A DNA stretch of 64,000 nucleotides from Hymenobacter ruricola (GCF_015694525.1 NZ_JADQDM010000006.1:62001-126000); one strand, 5' to 3'; shown: positions 26,686 through 34,744, counted from the stretch's first letter. Translations and numbers: made by a program. Notes: generated by a model from the letters alone, not told the origin.

Positions 26686-27177
26686 ATGAATCCTGCCTCC
26701 TCCGACCCCAAACCCGTGCCCACGCTTTACGAATGGGCCGGCGGCATGCCCGCTTTTGAAAACCTGACGGCCGCGTTCTACCAAAAAGTGTTGCGGGACG
26801 AGCTGCTGGAGCCCATTTTCCGGCACATGGCGCCCAGCCATTCAGTGCACGTGGCGCATTTTCTGGCCGAAGTGTTTGGCGGGCCGGCGCAGTACAGCGC
26901 CCACGAGGGCAGCCACTTCCAGATGATTCAGAAGCACTTTTCGCGGCACCTCACCGAGCAGCACCGGCGGCGCTGGGTGCACCTGCTGCTGGAAACGGCC
27001 GACGAGCTACAACTGCCCGACGACCCCGAATTCCGCTCGGCCTTCGTGGCCTACCTCGAATGGGGCACCCGCATTGCCGTCCTCAACTCCAACACCACCG
27101 CCGAAACCGGCGTGGCGCCCGACGCGCCCATGCCGCGCTGGGGCTGGGGCGAGCCCGGCGGCCCCTACCAGGGCTAA
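26686..27177 (+). CDS. Group II truncated haemoglobin
   Basis: 163 residues. The globin core runs from about residue 13 (YEWAGGMPAFENLTAAFYQ) through FGGPAQYSAHEGSHFQMIQ, with a proximal-type His after LAEVFGG and a conserved Trp in RRRWVHLLLE; this is the 2-on-2 fold of trHbO-type globins. The C-terminal tail is Pro/Gly-rich. Such globins bind oxygen or NO. The frame is open far upstream, but the ATG at 26686 starts at the globin domain. A TAGATTTA motif at 26651-26658 could be the -7 box. Confidence 0.85.
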   Translation: MNPASSDPKPVPTLYEWAGGMPAFENLTAAFYQKVLRDELLEPIFRHMAPSHSVHVAHFLAEVFGGPAQYSAHEGSHFQMIQKHFSRHLTEQHRRRWVHLLLETADELQLPDDPEFRSAFVAYLEWGTRIAVLNSNTTAETGVAPDAPMPRWGWGEPGGPYQG

Positions 27178-27187
27178 CATCAGCCAA

Positions 27188-27613
27188 TTACGCGGCGACT
27201 CGGCCCATCCGCTCACGGGCCTCGGCAATGGCGGGCGCGTGGGCGGCGGCCCAGTTGCCCAGCTCAATCACGGCGGCCAGCAGGCTTTGGCCCAGCCCGG
27301 TGAGGGCGTATTCCACGCGGGGCGGCACCTCAGCGTACACGGTGCGCGCCACCAGCCCGTCGGTTTCCAGAGCCCGGAGCGTGACGGTGAGCATGCGCTG
27401 CGAAATGCCGGTGATGCGCTTGCGCAACTCGTTGAAGCGCAGGCTGTCGGTGCTGCCCAGGTGCAGAATGGAAAGCAAGGACCATTTGTCGCCGATGCGG
27501 TCCAGGATGTCGCGCACGGGGCAGAGGGCGAAGCTGTCGGGCGGCACGGTGATAATTTTTTTGGCCGCTTCGCGAATTTCTGTGGCCTGAGTGTCAGCAG
27601 TGGTTACTTCCAT
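27188..27613 (-). CDS. HxlR family transcriptional regulator
   Basis: 141 residues with a winged helix: CPVRDILDRIGDKWSLLSIL, then RFNELRKRITGISQRMLTVTLRALE, and a wing VPPRVEYALTGLGQSL. The Cys in the CPVRDI segment is at the redox-sensing position often seen in HxlR/QorR-type repressors. It is divergent from an NAD(P)-binding oxidoreductase gene, with a 100-base shared control region that contains a promoter and a palindrome. Regulation of its neighbour, probably with a quinone or electrophile signal, is inferred from this context. Confidence 0.92.
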   Translation of the reverse strand: MEVTTADTQATEIREAAKKIITVPPDSFALCPVRDILDRIGDKWSLLSILHLGSTDSLRFNELRKRITGISQRMLTVTLRALETDGLVARTVYAEVPPRVEYALTGLGQSLLAAVIELGNWAAAHAPAIAEARERMGRVAA

Positions 27614-27640
27614 GTGCCTTGGGCAGAATTAAATGCCTTC

Positions 27641-27672
27641 TTGCGCCGGGGCAAAAGGGCCAAATACCTTTG
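27641..27672 (+). promoter_or_regulatory. Promoter for the NAD(P)-binding oxidoreductase
   Basis: TTG at 27641-27643, 21 bases, then TACCTTTG at 27665-27672, an exact TANNTTTG box. It matches the Bacteroidota sigma-A consensus well and lies 41 bases before the start codon. Confidence 0.65.
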
Positions 27673-27673
27673 A

Positions 27674-27688
27674 GTTACCAAAAGTAAC
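27674..27688. promoter_or_regulatory. Candidate HxlR operator, GTTAC-N5-GTAAC
   Basis: A perfect 5-base inverted repeat with a 5-base spacer begins 1 base after the -7 box and should cover the transcription start. Binding by the divergent HxlR regulator is inferred. Confidence 0.55.
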
Positions 27689-27713
27689 CATAGGCCCTTT
27701 AACCTCCAACTCC

Positions 27714-28580
27714 ATGATTGCCATTACCGGCGCCACCGGCCACCTCGGCCGCGCCACTATCCAGGCCCTGCTGGGCAAAGTACCCGCTTCCGAAATCGTG
27801 GCCGTGGTGCGCGACCCGCAAAAAGCCGCCAGCACCCTCCCGCAGGGCGTCACCGTCCGCATCGGCGACTACCACGACCCGGCCGCGCTGTTCGCCGCCT
27901 TCCAGGGCGTCGAAACGGCCGTGCTCATCTCCTCCAGCGAACTGGAATACGAAGCCCGGAAGCGCGAGCACGAAAACGTAATCGACGCCGCCCGGCAAGC
28001 CGGCGTGCGCCGCCTGGTGTACACGAGCGTGGTCAATCCGTCGCCGGACTCGCCCTTCAGCGCCTCGCCCAGCCACTTTGCCACCGAGGAATACCTGCGG
28101 GCCTCGGGCCTGGCCTACACCATGCTGCGCAATACGCTCTACCTCGACATTGTGCCGATGCTGGTGGGCGAAGGCACGCTGCCCAGCGGGCAGCTGTATT
28201 CCTCAGCCGGCGATGGCCGGGTAAGCTTCGGCCTGCGCGCCGAAATGGGCGAGATTCTGGCGAACGTGCTGAGCACGGAAGGCCACGAAAACCAGACGTA
28301 CGACCTCGCCCCCGCCCCGGCCTATTCCTTCCAGGATTTGGCCGCCACGCTGGGCGAGGTGACCGGACAGCCGGTGGCTTACGTGCCCGTTTCGGGCGAA
28401 GACATTGCGGCTGCCATGCGCCAGCACCAGGTGCCCGAGCCCTTCATCAACCTGCTGCTGGGCATGAACCAAGCCATGAAAAACGGTGAGTTCAACGCCG
28501 CCAGCCCCACGTTTGAGCAGTTGCTGGGCCGCCGGCCCACGGATTTGAAAACCTACCTGGCGGGCGTGTACGGCAAGTAA
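27714..28580 (+). CDS. NAD(P)-binding oxidoreductase, NmrA/QorB-like
   Basis: 288 residues. Rossmann start MIAITGATGHLGRATI, then AVVRDPQKA and LISSSELEYEARKREH; the NmrA-like fold continues to the C-terminus, which carries the FINLLLGMNQAMKNGEF segment. This group of atypical SDRs includes NAD(P)H:quinone oxidoreductase 2 (QorB/YtfG), commonly controlled by an HxlR-type regulator as here. The ATG at 27714 starts exactly at the Rossmann strand. Likely role: reduction of quinones or detoxification of electrophiles. Confidence 0.85.
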   Translation: MIAITGATGHLGRATIQALLGKVPASEIVAVVRDPQKAASTLPQGVTVRIGDYHDPAALFAAFQGVETAVLISSSELEYEARKREHENVIDAARQAGVRRLVYTSVVNPSPDSPFSASPSHFATEEYLRASGLAYTMLRNTLYLDIVPMLVGEGTLPSGQLYSSAGDGRVSFGLRAEMGEILANVLSTEGHENQTYDLAPAPAYSFQDLAATLGEVTGQPVAYVPVSGEDIAAAMRQHQVPEPFINLLLGMNQAMKNGEFNAASPTFEQLLGRRPTDLKTYLAGVYGK

Positions 28581-28600
28581 GCGGGTCGGTAAATCCTTCG

Positions 28601-28655
28601 TAAAAGCCCTCCGGCAGGCAGCAAACCGGCTGTTCGCCGGAGGGCTTTTATTTTC
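28601..28655 (+). terminator. Intrinsic terminator after the oxidoreductase gene
   Basis: TAAAAGCCCTCCGGC and GCCGGAGGGCTTTTA are perfectly complementary over 15 bases, with a 20-base loop that contains a short internal repeat. Confidence 0.85.
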
Positions 28656-28731
28656 TGGGCCATTCAACTTAATAAATGCCCGGACCGTAGGCAAGGTGTT
28701 CACCAACACCGGCCTTAGGGCTACTTGCCGT

Positions 28732-29457
28732 ATGAAAATGCTTCCGCTCGTGCTCAGTGCCGCGTTGGTGCTGAGTGCCGTTTCCCAAGGCCGCAGCCAG
28801 GACATCGGCCCGGCCCTCGACATGTCGCTGATGGCTGGCTGGACCGGCAACGCGGCCATGCACTACGACCTGGAAAAACGCGCGGCCGCCGCCAAGGGTG
28901 GCCGCACCGCCACCAAAACGGCCGCCCCCAGCTATGCCTACCGCCCTTCGCCGGCCATGCGCGAGCAAACGGTGGCGCGCGCCGTGGAGAAACTGAAACC
29001 GACCAATCCCGCCGGAGCCAGCGCGCTGGCGTCGGTTTTTGGGCCCGGCAAGAACGACTACGAGCAGACCTACGCCGACATCATCAAGGGGACGGGCCTG
29101 CGCGCCACCGATGCCGCCGATGCCCTGGCCTGCTACCTGCTGATGGGCTACGCCATCGTGCACAACGTTCAGGACGATAAAGCCATCGGCCCATCCCTGG
29201 CGCAGGGCGTGCGCGCACAGGTGGCGGGCATTCTGGCCCAAAACCCCAGCCTCAAGCCCGACGACCCGGTGGCCGCCGCCCGCTTCGGCGAGGAGCTGAA
29301 GCTGCAATCGGTCATCTTGCAAGCCGGCTGGCAGGCGGCCGTGAAGCAAAACACTCTGGCGGCTTATCAGAATACCGTCGGCCAGAGCTTTCGCACCAGC
29401 TACGGCATCGATTTCAACCAGCTGAAACTCACGACGCAGGGATTTGCCAAACGGTAG
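28732..29457 (+). CDS. Exported protein, DUF6683-like
   Basis: 241 residues. Signal peptide MKMLPLVLSAALVLSAVSQG-RSQD. The mature part has AYRPSPAMREQTVARAVEKL, ASVFGPGKNDYEQTYADIIK and GLRATDAADALACYLLMGYA, a pattern I associate, from memory, with DUF6683. It is predicted to be periplasmic and mostly helical. Function unknown. The upstream extension of the frame (28696) is not used, because the signal peptide begins at 28732. Confidence 0.65.
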   Translation: MKMLPLVLSAALVLSAVSQGRSQDIGPALDMSLMAGWTGNAAMHYDLEKRAAAAKGGRTATKTAAPSYAYRPSPAMREQTVARAVEKLKPTNPAGASALASVFGPGKNDYEQTYADIIKGTGLRATDAADALACYLLMGYAIVHNVQDDKAIGPSLAQGVRAQVAGILAQNPSLKPDDPVAAARFGEELKLQSVILQAGWQAAVKQNTLAAYQNTVGQSFRTSYGIDFNQLKLTTQGFAKR

Positions 29458-29518
29458 TGCCAGCATTGCTGGGTAAAAAACACCGTTTTTTGCTGCCGCT
29501 CAACTTCCTGCCTTTGCC

Positions 29519-30193
29519 GTGGCTACTCTTGCCGAAGCCCAACGCCCGATAAACGATTTGCTGGTGGCCCGCCTGCGCGCGGCCGGGTGCGTGCGCGGCC
29601 GCTTTGTGGTGAGCGGTGCGGCGGCCCAGTTCAGCCTCAGCGGCGAGCGGGCCGACGGCAAGTCCATGCTCTTCTGGGACTTTGAGGACCGAATTTTCAA
29701 TCGCCTCGTGGCCGACTACCTCGAAGCCGGCTATCCGCCCGGCACCGCTGGCCTCGCCGTGGAGGTGGACGTGCCCACCAGCCGCTGCACCTACCAGCTC
29801 ACCACCGAAACCCAGCAGGCCGCCCTCGTTTCGGCGGAGCAGGACCGGGAGCTGCGCGCCAAACGAAACCGCCGCCGCTCCCGCACGCCCTACGGCCCCG
29901 AGCTGGCCGGGCAGGTGGCCGACGTCCTGCTGCGCGGCGCGCGCCTGGCCCATGCCCACCGCGACTACTGCGGCATGGGGCTCGAATACCGCAACCACGA
30001 ATTTTACTACGGCGAAGTGTGGGACGGCTACTACGTGGAGGCCCCCAAAGCCGCACTGGCCACCCGCGACGCCTTTGTGCAGTGGCTGGCGCGGCAGTCG
30101 GACCACAGCCTCTCGCGGGTGGAAGAAACCGACCCCTGGTACTGGGACAACCAAACCATTACCCGGGCGCGGCTCGAAGAATTTGTGCGATGA
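29519..30193 (+). CDS. Hypothetical protein, first of two tandem paralogues
   Basis: 224 residues from a GTG start; no signal peptide. An N-terminal region (about 1-95) is followed by a basic stretch (RELRAKRNRRRSRTPYGPEL) and a C-terminal domain with YCGMGLEYRN, FYYGEVWDG, WLARQSDHSL and a last segment WDNQTITRARLEEFV. The next gene, overlapping by 4 bases (ATGA), encodes the same architecture and the same final motif, so the pair arose by tandem duplication. I do not recognise the family; soluble cytoplasmic location is inferred. Confidence 0.65.
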   Translation: MATLAEAQRPINDLLVARLRAAGCVRGRFVVSGAAAQFSLSGERADGKSMLFWDFEDRIFNRLVADYLEAGYPPGTAGLAVEVDVPTSRCTYQLTTETQQAALVSAEQDRELRAKRNRRRSRTPYGPELAGQVADVLLRGARLAHAHRDYCGMGLEYRNHEFYYGEVWDGYYVEAPKAALATRDAFVQWLARQSDHSLSRVEETDPWYWDNQTITRARLEEFVR

Positions 30194-30909
30194 ACCAGCC
30201 AAGCTTCACCCCCACCCAGGCCCGCCTCAACGACGCGCTGACGCAGCTTTTCACCGACTCGGAGTGCTGGGGCGGGTATTTTCGAATGGAAGCCACCCCC
30301 GGGGAGGTACGCTACGATGCCCGGGGCCACCACCAAAGCGGCAAAGACATTGTCGTTTACCCATTCACCTTGCCTCAGCAGGCCCTGCTACAAACGCTGC
30401 TGCGCCAATACGCCGACGAAACCCCCGGCGGCATCGGCTTCCTCACCATTCAAGTGGACCTGCGCCGGCCCCTTTTTGCCTACCATTCCACCACCGTGGC
30501 CGAAGAAGCGCAGGGCGCCGCTGCCGAAGCTGCCGCCCGGGCCCAGCACAACCAGCAGCACCGCAAGCACCTGCGCCAAACCCTCTCGCCCGCTCCCTAC
30601 GGCCCCGCGCTGGCTGCCCAAGTGGCTGAGGCGCTGGCGCAGGGCCATTGGTTCAACTACGGCCACCCGGCTTACTGCGGCATGGGTTTCGACCTCGTGG
30701 ACGGCCGCTTCCGCTACGGCCGCGTGTGGGAAGGTGGGCTGGAGCCCGAGCGGGTTTTTGTCGACAAAAACGATTTCACGGCTTGGCTGGCCCAGCAGTC
30801 GGACCTGAGTCTGGCGCTGCTGGAATCGGAAGACCCGCTGCTCTGGCATAATCAGACCGTGACCCGCGCCCGGCTGTTGGAGCTGGTGGGCAAAGCGACT
30901 ACCTTGTGA
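30190..30909 (+). CDS. Hypothetical protein, second of two tandem paralogues
   Basis: 239 residues. The C-terminal half matches the upstream paralogue: PYGPALAAQVAEALA, YCGMGFDLVDGRFRYGRVW, WLAQQSDLSLALLE and WHNQTVTRARLLELV. The N-terminal half begins LNDALTQLFTDSECWGGYFR and has an Ala/Gln/His-rich linker near 105-130. The start overlaps the preceding stop by 4 bases, implying translational coupling. Divergence between the copies suggests an old duplication. Function not recognised. Confidence 0.65.
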   Translation: MNQPSFTPTQARLNDALTQLFTDSECWGGYFRMEATPGEVRYDARGHHQSGKDIVVYPFTLPQQALLQTLLRQYADETPGGIGFLTIQVDLRRPLFAYHSTTVAEEAQGAAAEAAARAQHNQQHRKHLRQTLSPAPYGPALAAQVAEALAQGHWFNYGHPAYCGMGFDLVDGRFRYGRVWEGGLEPERVFVDKNDFTAWLAQQSDLSLALLESEDPLLWHNQTVTRARLLELVGKATTL

Positions 30910-30927
30910 GCATCAATAGGTGCCGCT

Positions 30928-31302
30928 ATGTTTGACCACGCCCTTTTTGAGCCCATTCGCCGGGCCGCGCTGGCCTTTCCCGGCACCGAGGACAGCCTGT
31001 CGCACAACGCCACGCCCAGCATCAAGGTGCGGGGCAAGCTGCTGTGCCGGCTGCACGAGAGCGGCGAGTTCATCCCGATTCACGTGGGGTTTGAGCGCCG
31101 CGACTATTTTCTGGAAACCTACCCGGAGACGTTTCACCTGCCCGAGCACTTCCGAAAATACCCCTACGTGGCCCTGTGGCTGCAACACTACCGCCCACGG
31201 GTGTTGCGCGAGGTGCTGGAAACCGGCTGGCGCGGCCTGGCTTCGCAACGGCAGCTGCGCGAATGGGAGCAACAACAGGCTGCCGGCCCGACCGGCCGCT
31301 AG
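30928..31302 (+). CDS. MmcQ/YjbR family protein
   Basis: 124 residues of the small MmcQ/YjbR fold (a DNA-binding-like cyclophilin-type barrel), with AALAFPGTEDSLSHNATPSI, KVRGKLLCRLHE, FERRDYFLETYPETFHLPEH and YPYVALWLQH. Cytoplasmic; family function is poorly known. It is complete, unlike the fragment of the same family at 37453. It follows the tandem paralogue pair by 18 bases and may belong to the same transcript. Confidence 0.85.
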   Translation: MFDHALFEPIRRAALAFPGTEDSLSHNATPSIKVRGKLLCRLHESGEFIPIHVGFERRDYFLETYPETFHLPEHFRKYPYVALWLQHYRPRVLREVLETGWRGLASQRQLREWEQQQAAGPTGR

Positions 31303-31316
31303 CCTAACGCCGCGCC

Positions 31317-31628
31317 TTAATACTCGAACGTTTCGCAGTGCAACACGGTGGGCTCGAAGTCCAGCAGGTACCGGGCGTCTTCGGGATAATAACGGGCTTG
31401 CTCGTACTGCTCGCCCGCGAAGCCTTTGATGCTCTCGTAGCTGTCCCAGCGCGTCACCGTCCAGAAGTGGCACCGGTCGCCCTCAAGGCGGCGCAGCACT
31501 TGCACGCCGAGGTTGCCAGCGGTGCGTTTGTAGTCGGCCAGGCCGGATTTTTCCAGGTAGCGCAGGTAAGTTTCGGCGTGTTCGGCGCGCGTGATGCCGT
31601 GCCAGATGCGGGTAATAACAATGGCCAT
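31317..31628 (-). CDS. Antibiotic biosynthesis monooxygenase (ABM) domain protein
   Basis: 103 residues forming a dimeric ferredoxin-like ABM barrel: ITRIWHGITRAEHAETYLRY, then CHFWTVTRWDSYESIKGFAG and ARYYPEDARYLLDFEP. Family members are small monooxygenases or haem-degrading-like enzymes, or simple structural homologues. The upstream frame extension (31652) is not used. No pathway partner is evident. It is followed by an SDR gene on the same strand after 48 bases. Confidence 0.75.
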   Translation of the reverse strand: MAIVITRIWHGITRAEHAETYLRYLEKSGLADYKRTAGNLGVQVLRRLEGDRCHFWTVTRWDSYESIKGFAGEQYEQARYYPEDARYLLDFEPTVLHCETFEY

Positions 31629-31676
31629 AAGGTGCAATGGGAAACTCAGCAAGCAATGAGGACGAAAGGCATCCCG

Positions 31677-32279
31677 TCAGGAATACACCTTCAGCACCTT
31701 GCCGGTTACGGCGCCCAGCACGCTGAGGAGGTAGGCGTTCACCAATTTGGGCATGGGCACTAGGTTGTAGCCCGGAAACCGGTCGCCGTACCGCTCCCGG
31801 CTGTCTTCCACCAAGCCGGGGCTCACCGCGTTGATGCGCTGGCCGTGCCGCAGCTCCTGCGCGGCGGCCAGCACAAAGCTGTTCACGGCCCCGTTGAGCA
31901 TGGCCACGCAGGCGCCGTTGCGGGCCGGGTGCTCGGCCGCGATGCCGGAAGTGAGAGTAAAGGAGCCGCCGGCCGTGAGGTAGCGCTGCCCAATGAGTAC
32001 CAGATTGACCTGCCCGAACAGCTTGCCCGCAACGCCGGCCATCATGTCGGCCTGGCGCATGGCGTGAAAGTCGCCGTAGTGCCCGGTACCGGCCGTGCAG
32101 ATGCAGGCATCCACGGTCCCGAGCTGCTGAAACATGGTTTCGATGGAAGCTTCCGAGGCCAGGTCCACCCGAACGTCGCCGCTGCTGCGGCCGGCCGTGA
32201 TGAGTTCGTGCCCGTCAGCGAAGGCCGCGGCCACGCGCCGGCCGATGGTGCCGTGGCCGCCAATGAGTAAGATTTTCAT
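31677..32279 (-). CDS. Short-chain dehydrogenase/reductase
   Basis: 200 residues. NAD(P)-binding motif ILLIGGHGTIGRRVA at residues 3-17 and CICTAGTGHYGDF; a reduced active site is visible (SGIAAEHPARNGACVAMLNG) without the usual Tyr-x3-Lys, which is replaced by an Ala/Cys-containing stretch; the C-terminus runs RINAVSPGLVEDS. The fold is convincing, but the missing catalytic Tyr/Lys pair makes enzymatic activity uncertain. It lies next to an AraC regulator gene on the same strand, possibly its target. Confidence 0.8.
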   Translation of the reverse strand: MKILLIGGHGTIGRRVAAAFADGHELITAGRSSGDVRVDLASEASIETMFQQLGTVDACICTAGTGHYGDFHAMRQADMMAGVAGKLFGQVNLVLIGQRYLTAGGSFTLTSGIAAEHPARNGACVAMLNGAVNSFVLAAAQELRHGQRINAVSPGLVEDSRERYGDRFPGYNLVPMPKLVNAYLLSVLGAVTGKVLKVYS

Positions 32280-32348
32280 GCGAAATACTTTTGTGGTTGA
32301 GCCAGCAAAAGTATCTGGCCCCGCCACGGCCCGAATAGCCCAAACGGC

Positions 32349-33212
32349 TCAATCTATCGTCGTTTTGGCTCGCAGGTCCTGCGGGGTGTGGCCGTACTGC
32401 CTCTTAAAAATCCGGATGAAATAGGAGGTGTTTTCGAAGCCACATTCTTCGGCGACCTCGGCCACCCGCCGGTGCCCGTTCTGCAGCAGCAGCCGGGCGT
32501 GGGCCAGGCGCTGCTGGTTCAGCCACTGCCGGGGCGGGCACTGGTACTGGCGCTGGAAATCCCGCTTAAACGAAGCCAGGCTCCGGTTCGAGAGCTGTGC
32601 CAGGTCGGCCACCGTGACGGGCTGCAGCAAGTGGGCGCGCACGAGGAAGTCGAGGTCGCCGGGCGCCGTGCTCAGGGCTTCGGCCACAAAATCGGCCACC
32701 TGCTGCCGGTGGTGGCCGGCGCCGAGCAGCAGCAGCAGCTCCTGCTGCTTCAGGGGCATGAGGTGGTCCAGGGCCAGCGGCGGGTGGTCGAAGTAGCGCC
32801 GCAGCTGCGCCTTGAAGCCCTGCACCAACTCGTCGGCGGGCAAAAGCAGATAAGGCGGCGCATCGGCTGGCGGGCGCTTGCACCCCGTGGGCAGCGGCAG
32901 GGCTTTTAAGAGCCGGACGGGCAGAAACAGCAGCAGCGCTTCAAAGCCCACCCCCTCTTCAAGGTACTCGGCCATCACGTAGATGCCCTTTTTCAGCAGC
33001 ACCGCTTGGCTCGGCCCCACTTCCAGCGTATGCCCCGAAAAGTGCAGCAGCTTCACCCCCTGGTTCACCAAAATAACGGTGTGCGCGGTCAGGAAAACCG
33101 TGCGCTTGCCCGCCTTAGACTCCACTTTAAGCTTGGCAAAAAATTCCGTTTTGCTGGCGAGAAAAGATGAATCTTGGGCTGAAACGGCGGGTGGAGGGAA
33201 GCGAAAAAACAT
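32349..33212 (-). CDS. AraC family transcriptional regulator
   Basis: 287 residues. An N-terminal cupin-type sensor region (VILVNQGVKLLHFSGHTLEV) is followed by two C-terminal helix-turn-helix motifs: LLQPVTVADLAQLSNRSLAS and VAEVAEECGFENTSYFIR, then IFKRQYGHTPQDLR. The frame is open to 33257, but that start lies inside the palindrome at 33231; the ATG at 33212 is preferred. It reads away from an XRE-type gene. A role in controlling the adjacent SDR gene is possible but not shown. Confidence 0.9.
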   Translation of the reverse strand: MFFRFPPPAVSAQDSSFLASKTEFFAKLKVESKAGKRTVFLTAHTVILVNQGVKLLHFSGHTLEVGPSQAVLLKKGIYVMAEYLEEGVGFEALLLFLPVRLLKALPLPTGCKRPPADAPPYLLLPADELVQGFKAQLRRYFDHPPLALDHLMPLKQQELLLLLGAGHHRQQVADFVAEALSTAPGDLDFLVRAHLLQPVTVADLAQLSNRSLASFKRDFQRQYQCPPRQWLNQQRLAHARLLLQNGHRRVAEVAEECGFENTSYFIRIFKRQYGHTPQDLRAKTTID

Positions 33213-33230
33213 GAAAGGGCCAGCCGAACG

Positions 33231-33306
33231 GTATACTTTTTCCAGAAATGTACGCATAAGTCTACAACTGTGTAGGCTTATGCGTACATTTCTGGAAAAA
33301 GTATAC
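33231..33306. promoter_or_regulatory. 76-base palindrome between divergent AraC and XRE genes
   Basis: Left arm 33231-33265 and right arm 33272-33306 are complementary over 35 bases with one mismatch (arm begins GTATACTTTTTCCAG), 6-base loop. It lies entirely between the two divergent regulator genes and gives each an identical upstream sequence. It does not match the GTCAT-type palindromes. Could be a shared regulatory site, a bidirectional promoter or a different mobile palindrome. Confidence 0.8.
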
Positions 33307-33323
33307 TTCTATTCTTCGTCCTC

Positions 33324-33902
33324 ATGCCCCGCCAACGTATTTCCACCGAAACCCTCATTGGGGCCGTGCGCCGTCATTTTGGCCTCAGCCAGCAGGAACT
33401 GTCTATGATTCTGGACGTGAGCAAGGCCCTCATCGGCCACATTGAAGCCGGCCGCCGCGACCTCACCTCCGCCCTGCACGTCCGGCTGTTTCCCCTGGCC
33501 CGCCACCTGCCCGCCCCGCCGCTCCTGCCGCCCGACACCGAGCCGCTGCCCGCCACGGCGCCCGCCCCGGAGGCCGCCCCGCTGGAATTTCGCCGCAAGC
33601 TCTGCCTGCACCGGGCCGCCGGGCTTCGCCTCGAACTTGGCAAGCTCACGGCGCGGGCCGTGTACGCCAGCCGCTGGCAGCAGGCCCTGCCCACCATCCT
33701 GGCCGACCTCGAAGCCGCGGCTGCCCTCCTGCCGCCCGTGCCGGAAGAACAGGACCTGGGCGCCAGCATTCGCCGGTGGCTACCAAGTTTCGCCCGCCGC
33801 TTCAAGCCCAGCCACGCCGCCCAGTACCACCTGCTCCGCCTGCAAGCTGAAGCTTATGAAACCGAAGCCGCTGCCCTGGCCGAACTGCTGGCGCGGGTGT
33901 AG
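33324..33902 (+). CDS. XRE-type helix-turn-helix regulator
   Basis: 192 residues. The N-terminal helix-turn-helix (about 10-50) shows VRRHFGLSQQELSMILDVS and GHIEAGRRDLTSAL. A Pro-rich linker (60-90) leads to a helical C-terminal region with LELGKLTARAVYASRW and repeated Ala/Leu helices. The signal is unknown. It is divergent from the AraC gene, with a 76-base palindrome between them. Confidence 0.85.
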   Translation: MPRQRISTETLIGAVRRHFGLSQQELSMILDVSKALIGHIEAGRRDLTSALHVRLFPLARHLPAPPLLPPDTEPLPATAPAPEAAPLEFRRKLCLHRAAGLRLELGKLTARAVYASRWQQALPTILADLEAAAALLPPVPEEQDLGASIRRWLPSFARRFKPSHAAQYHLLRLQAEAYETEAAALAELLARV

Positions 33903-33960
33903 CGCCGCGTAGCTTGCACCAATTCAGCAATACAGTTAACCACCCACCACAGCAACGCAA

Positions 33961-34416
33961 ATGGCTATTGACCGCGCAGACTGGCACCACGGCGGGGATT
34001 TTCCGTCAGGCCTTCCGGATGAAAACGGGGGCACCCACATCGGCATGTACCTCGCCTGGGTAATTAATAACCAGCTGGAAGGTGAAATTCACCACGAGGA
34101 CGAAGATTCGGAGCAGCTGCTGGCGCAAGTCAGAAACCGGGAAATAACGGGCCGCGACTTTTTATTTCAAGCCTGCGATGAAAAGTTTTGGGAAAGCAAC
34201 CTGAACGCGGAAGGATTGGCTTTCACGCAGCAGTATTACGTCACGACGGGCAGCGGCCCCACTTATTTCGAAGATTACATAGCTGCCCTCGCCGAGGAAT
34301 TACCCAGCATCTACCACGTTGAAGACACCTGGGAAAACTACGATATTCTCAGTAAGCGTTTGGACCAGCGGTTTCGGGGGTGGAAGGCTGAGCGGAGCAA
34401 ATCAATAAATAATTAA
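33961..34416 (+). CDS. DUF7832-like hypothetical protein
   Basis: 151 residues with the pattern DRADWHHGGDFPSGLPDENG GTHIGMYLAWVI, NREITGRDFLFQACDEKFW and IYHVEDTWENYDILSKRLDQ. I recognise this from memory as DUF7832, a family often seen near toxin/immunity-type genes. It is acidic and soluble. A small RraB-like gene follows after 1 base, and the two probably form one unit. Function unknown. Confidence 0.6.
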   Translation: MAIDRADWHHGGDFPSGLPDENGGTHIGMYLAWVINNQLEGEIHHEDEDSEQLLAQVRNREITGRDFLFQACDEKFWESNLNAEGLAFTQQYYVTTGSGPTYFEDYIAALAEELPSIYHVEDTWENYDILSKRLDQRFRGWKAERSKSINN

Positions 34417-34417
34417 T

Positions 34418-34744
34418 ATGAATGCTTCTTTAGAGTCTGTGGTAGATATGTTTCGCAAAATGGAAGCGAACGGATGGGATATAAATTCTGCTTTAAAATG
34501 GGGCTTTTTCTTTTTTGACAAAGACAAGGATAAACTGCTAGATGTATTCTCTGAATTAGAAGACAGTCAATACAAGATTGAAGAACTGCATCAGGCGGAT
34601 GCTGGCGATTGGGTACTTCAAGTTTCTAAAATAGATACTCTCACTCCCGAAAAACTTCACAGGCGCAATCTTGCGTTTAATGAATTAGCCGCTCATTGCG
34701 GCGTTGAATTATATGATGGCTGGGACGTAGGAAAAGTAGAGTAG
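34418..34744 (+). CDS. RraB-like small protein
   Basis: 108 residues. The C-terminus LAAHCGVELYDGWDVG matches the RraB family landmark (LAEKFDVEYDGWG in E. coli RraB), and the acidic helical layout with PEKLHRRNLAFNEL fits. RraB binds RNase E in proteobacteria; Bacteroidota versions have unknown roles. Base composition is AT-richer than the neighbouring genes. It follows the DUF7832-like gene by 1 base, suggesting co-expression. Confidence 0.6.
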   Translation: MNASLESVVDMFRKMEANGWDINSALKWGFFFFDKDKDKLLDVFSELEDSQYKIEELHQADAGDWVLQVSKIDTLTPEKLHRRNLAFNELAAHCGVELYDGWDVGKVE

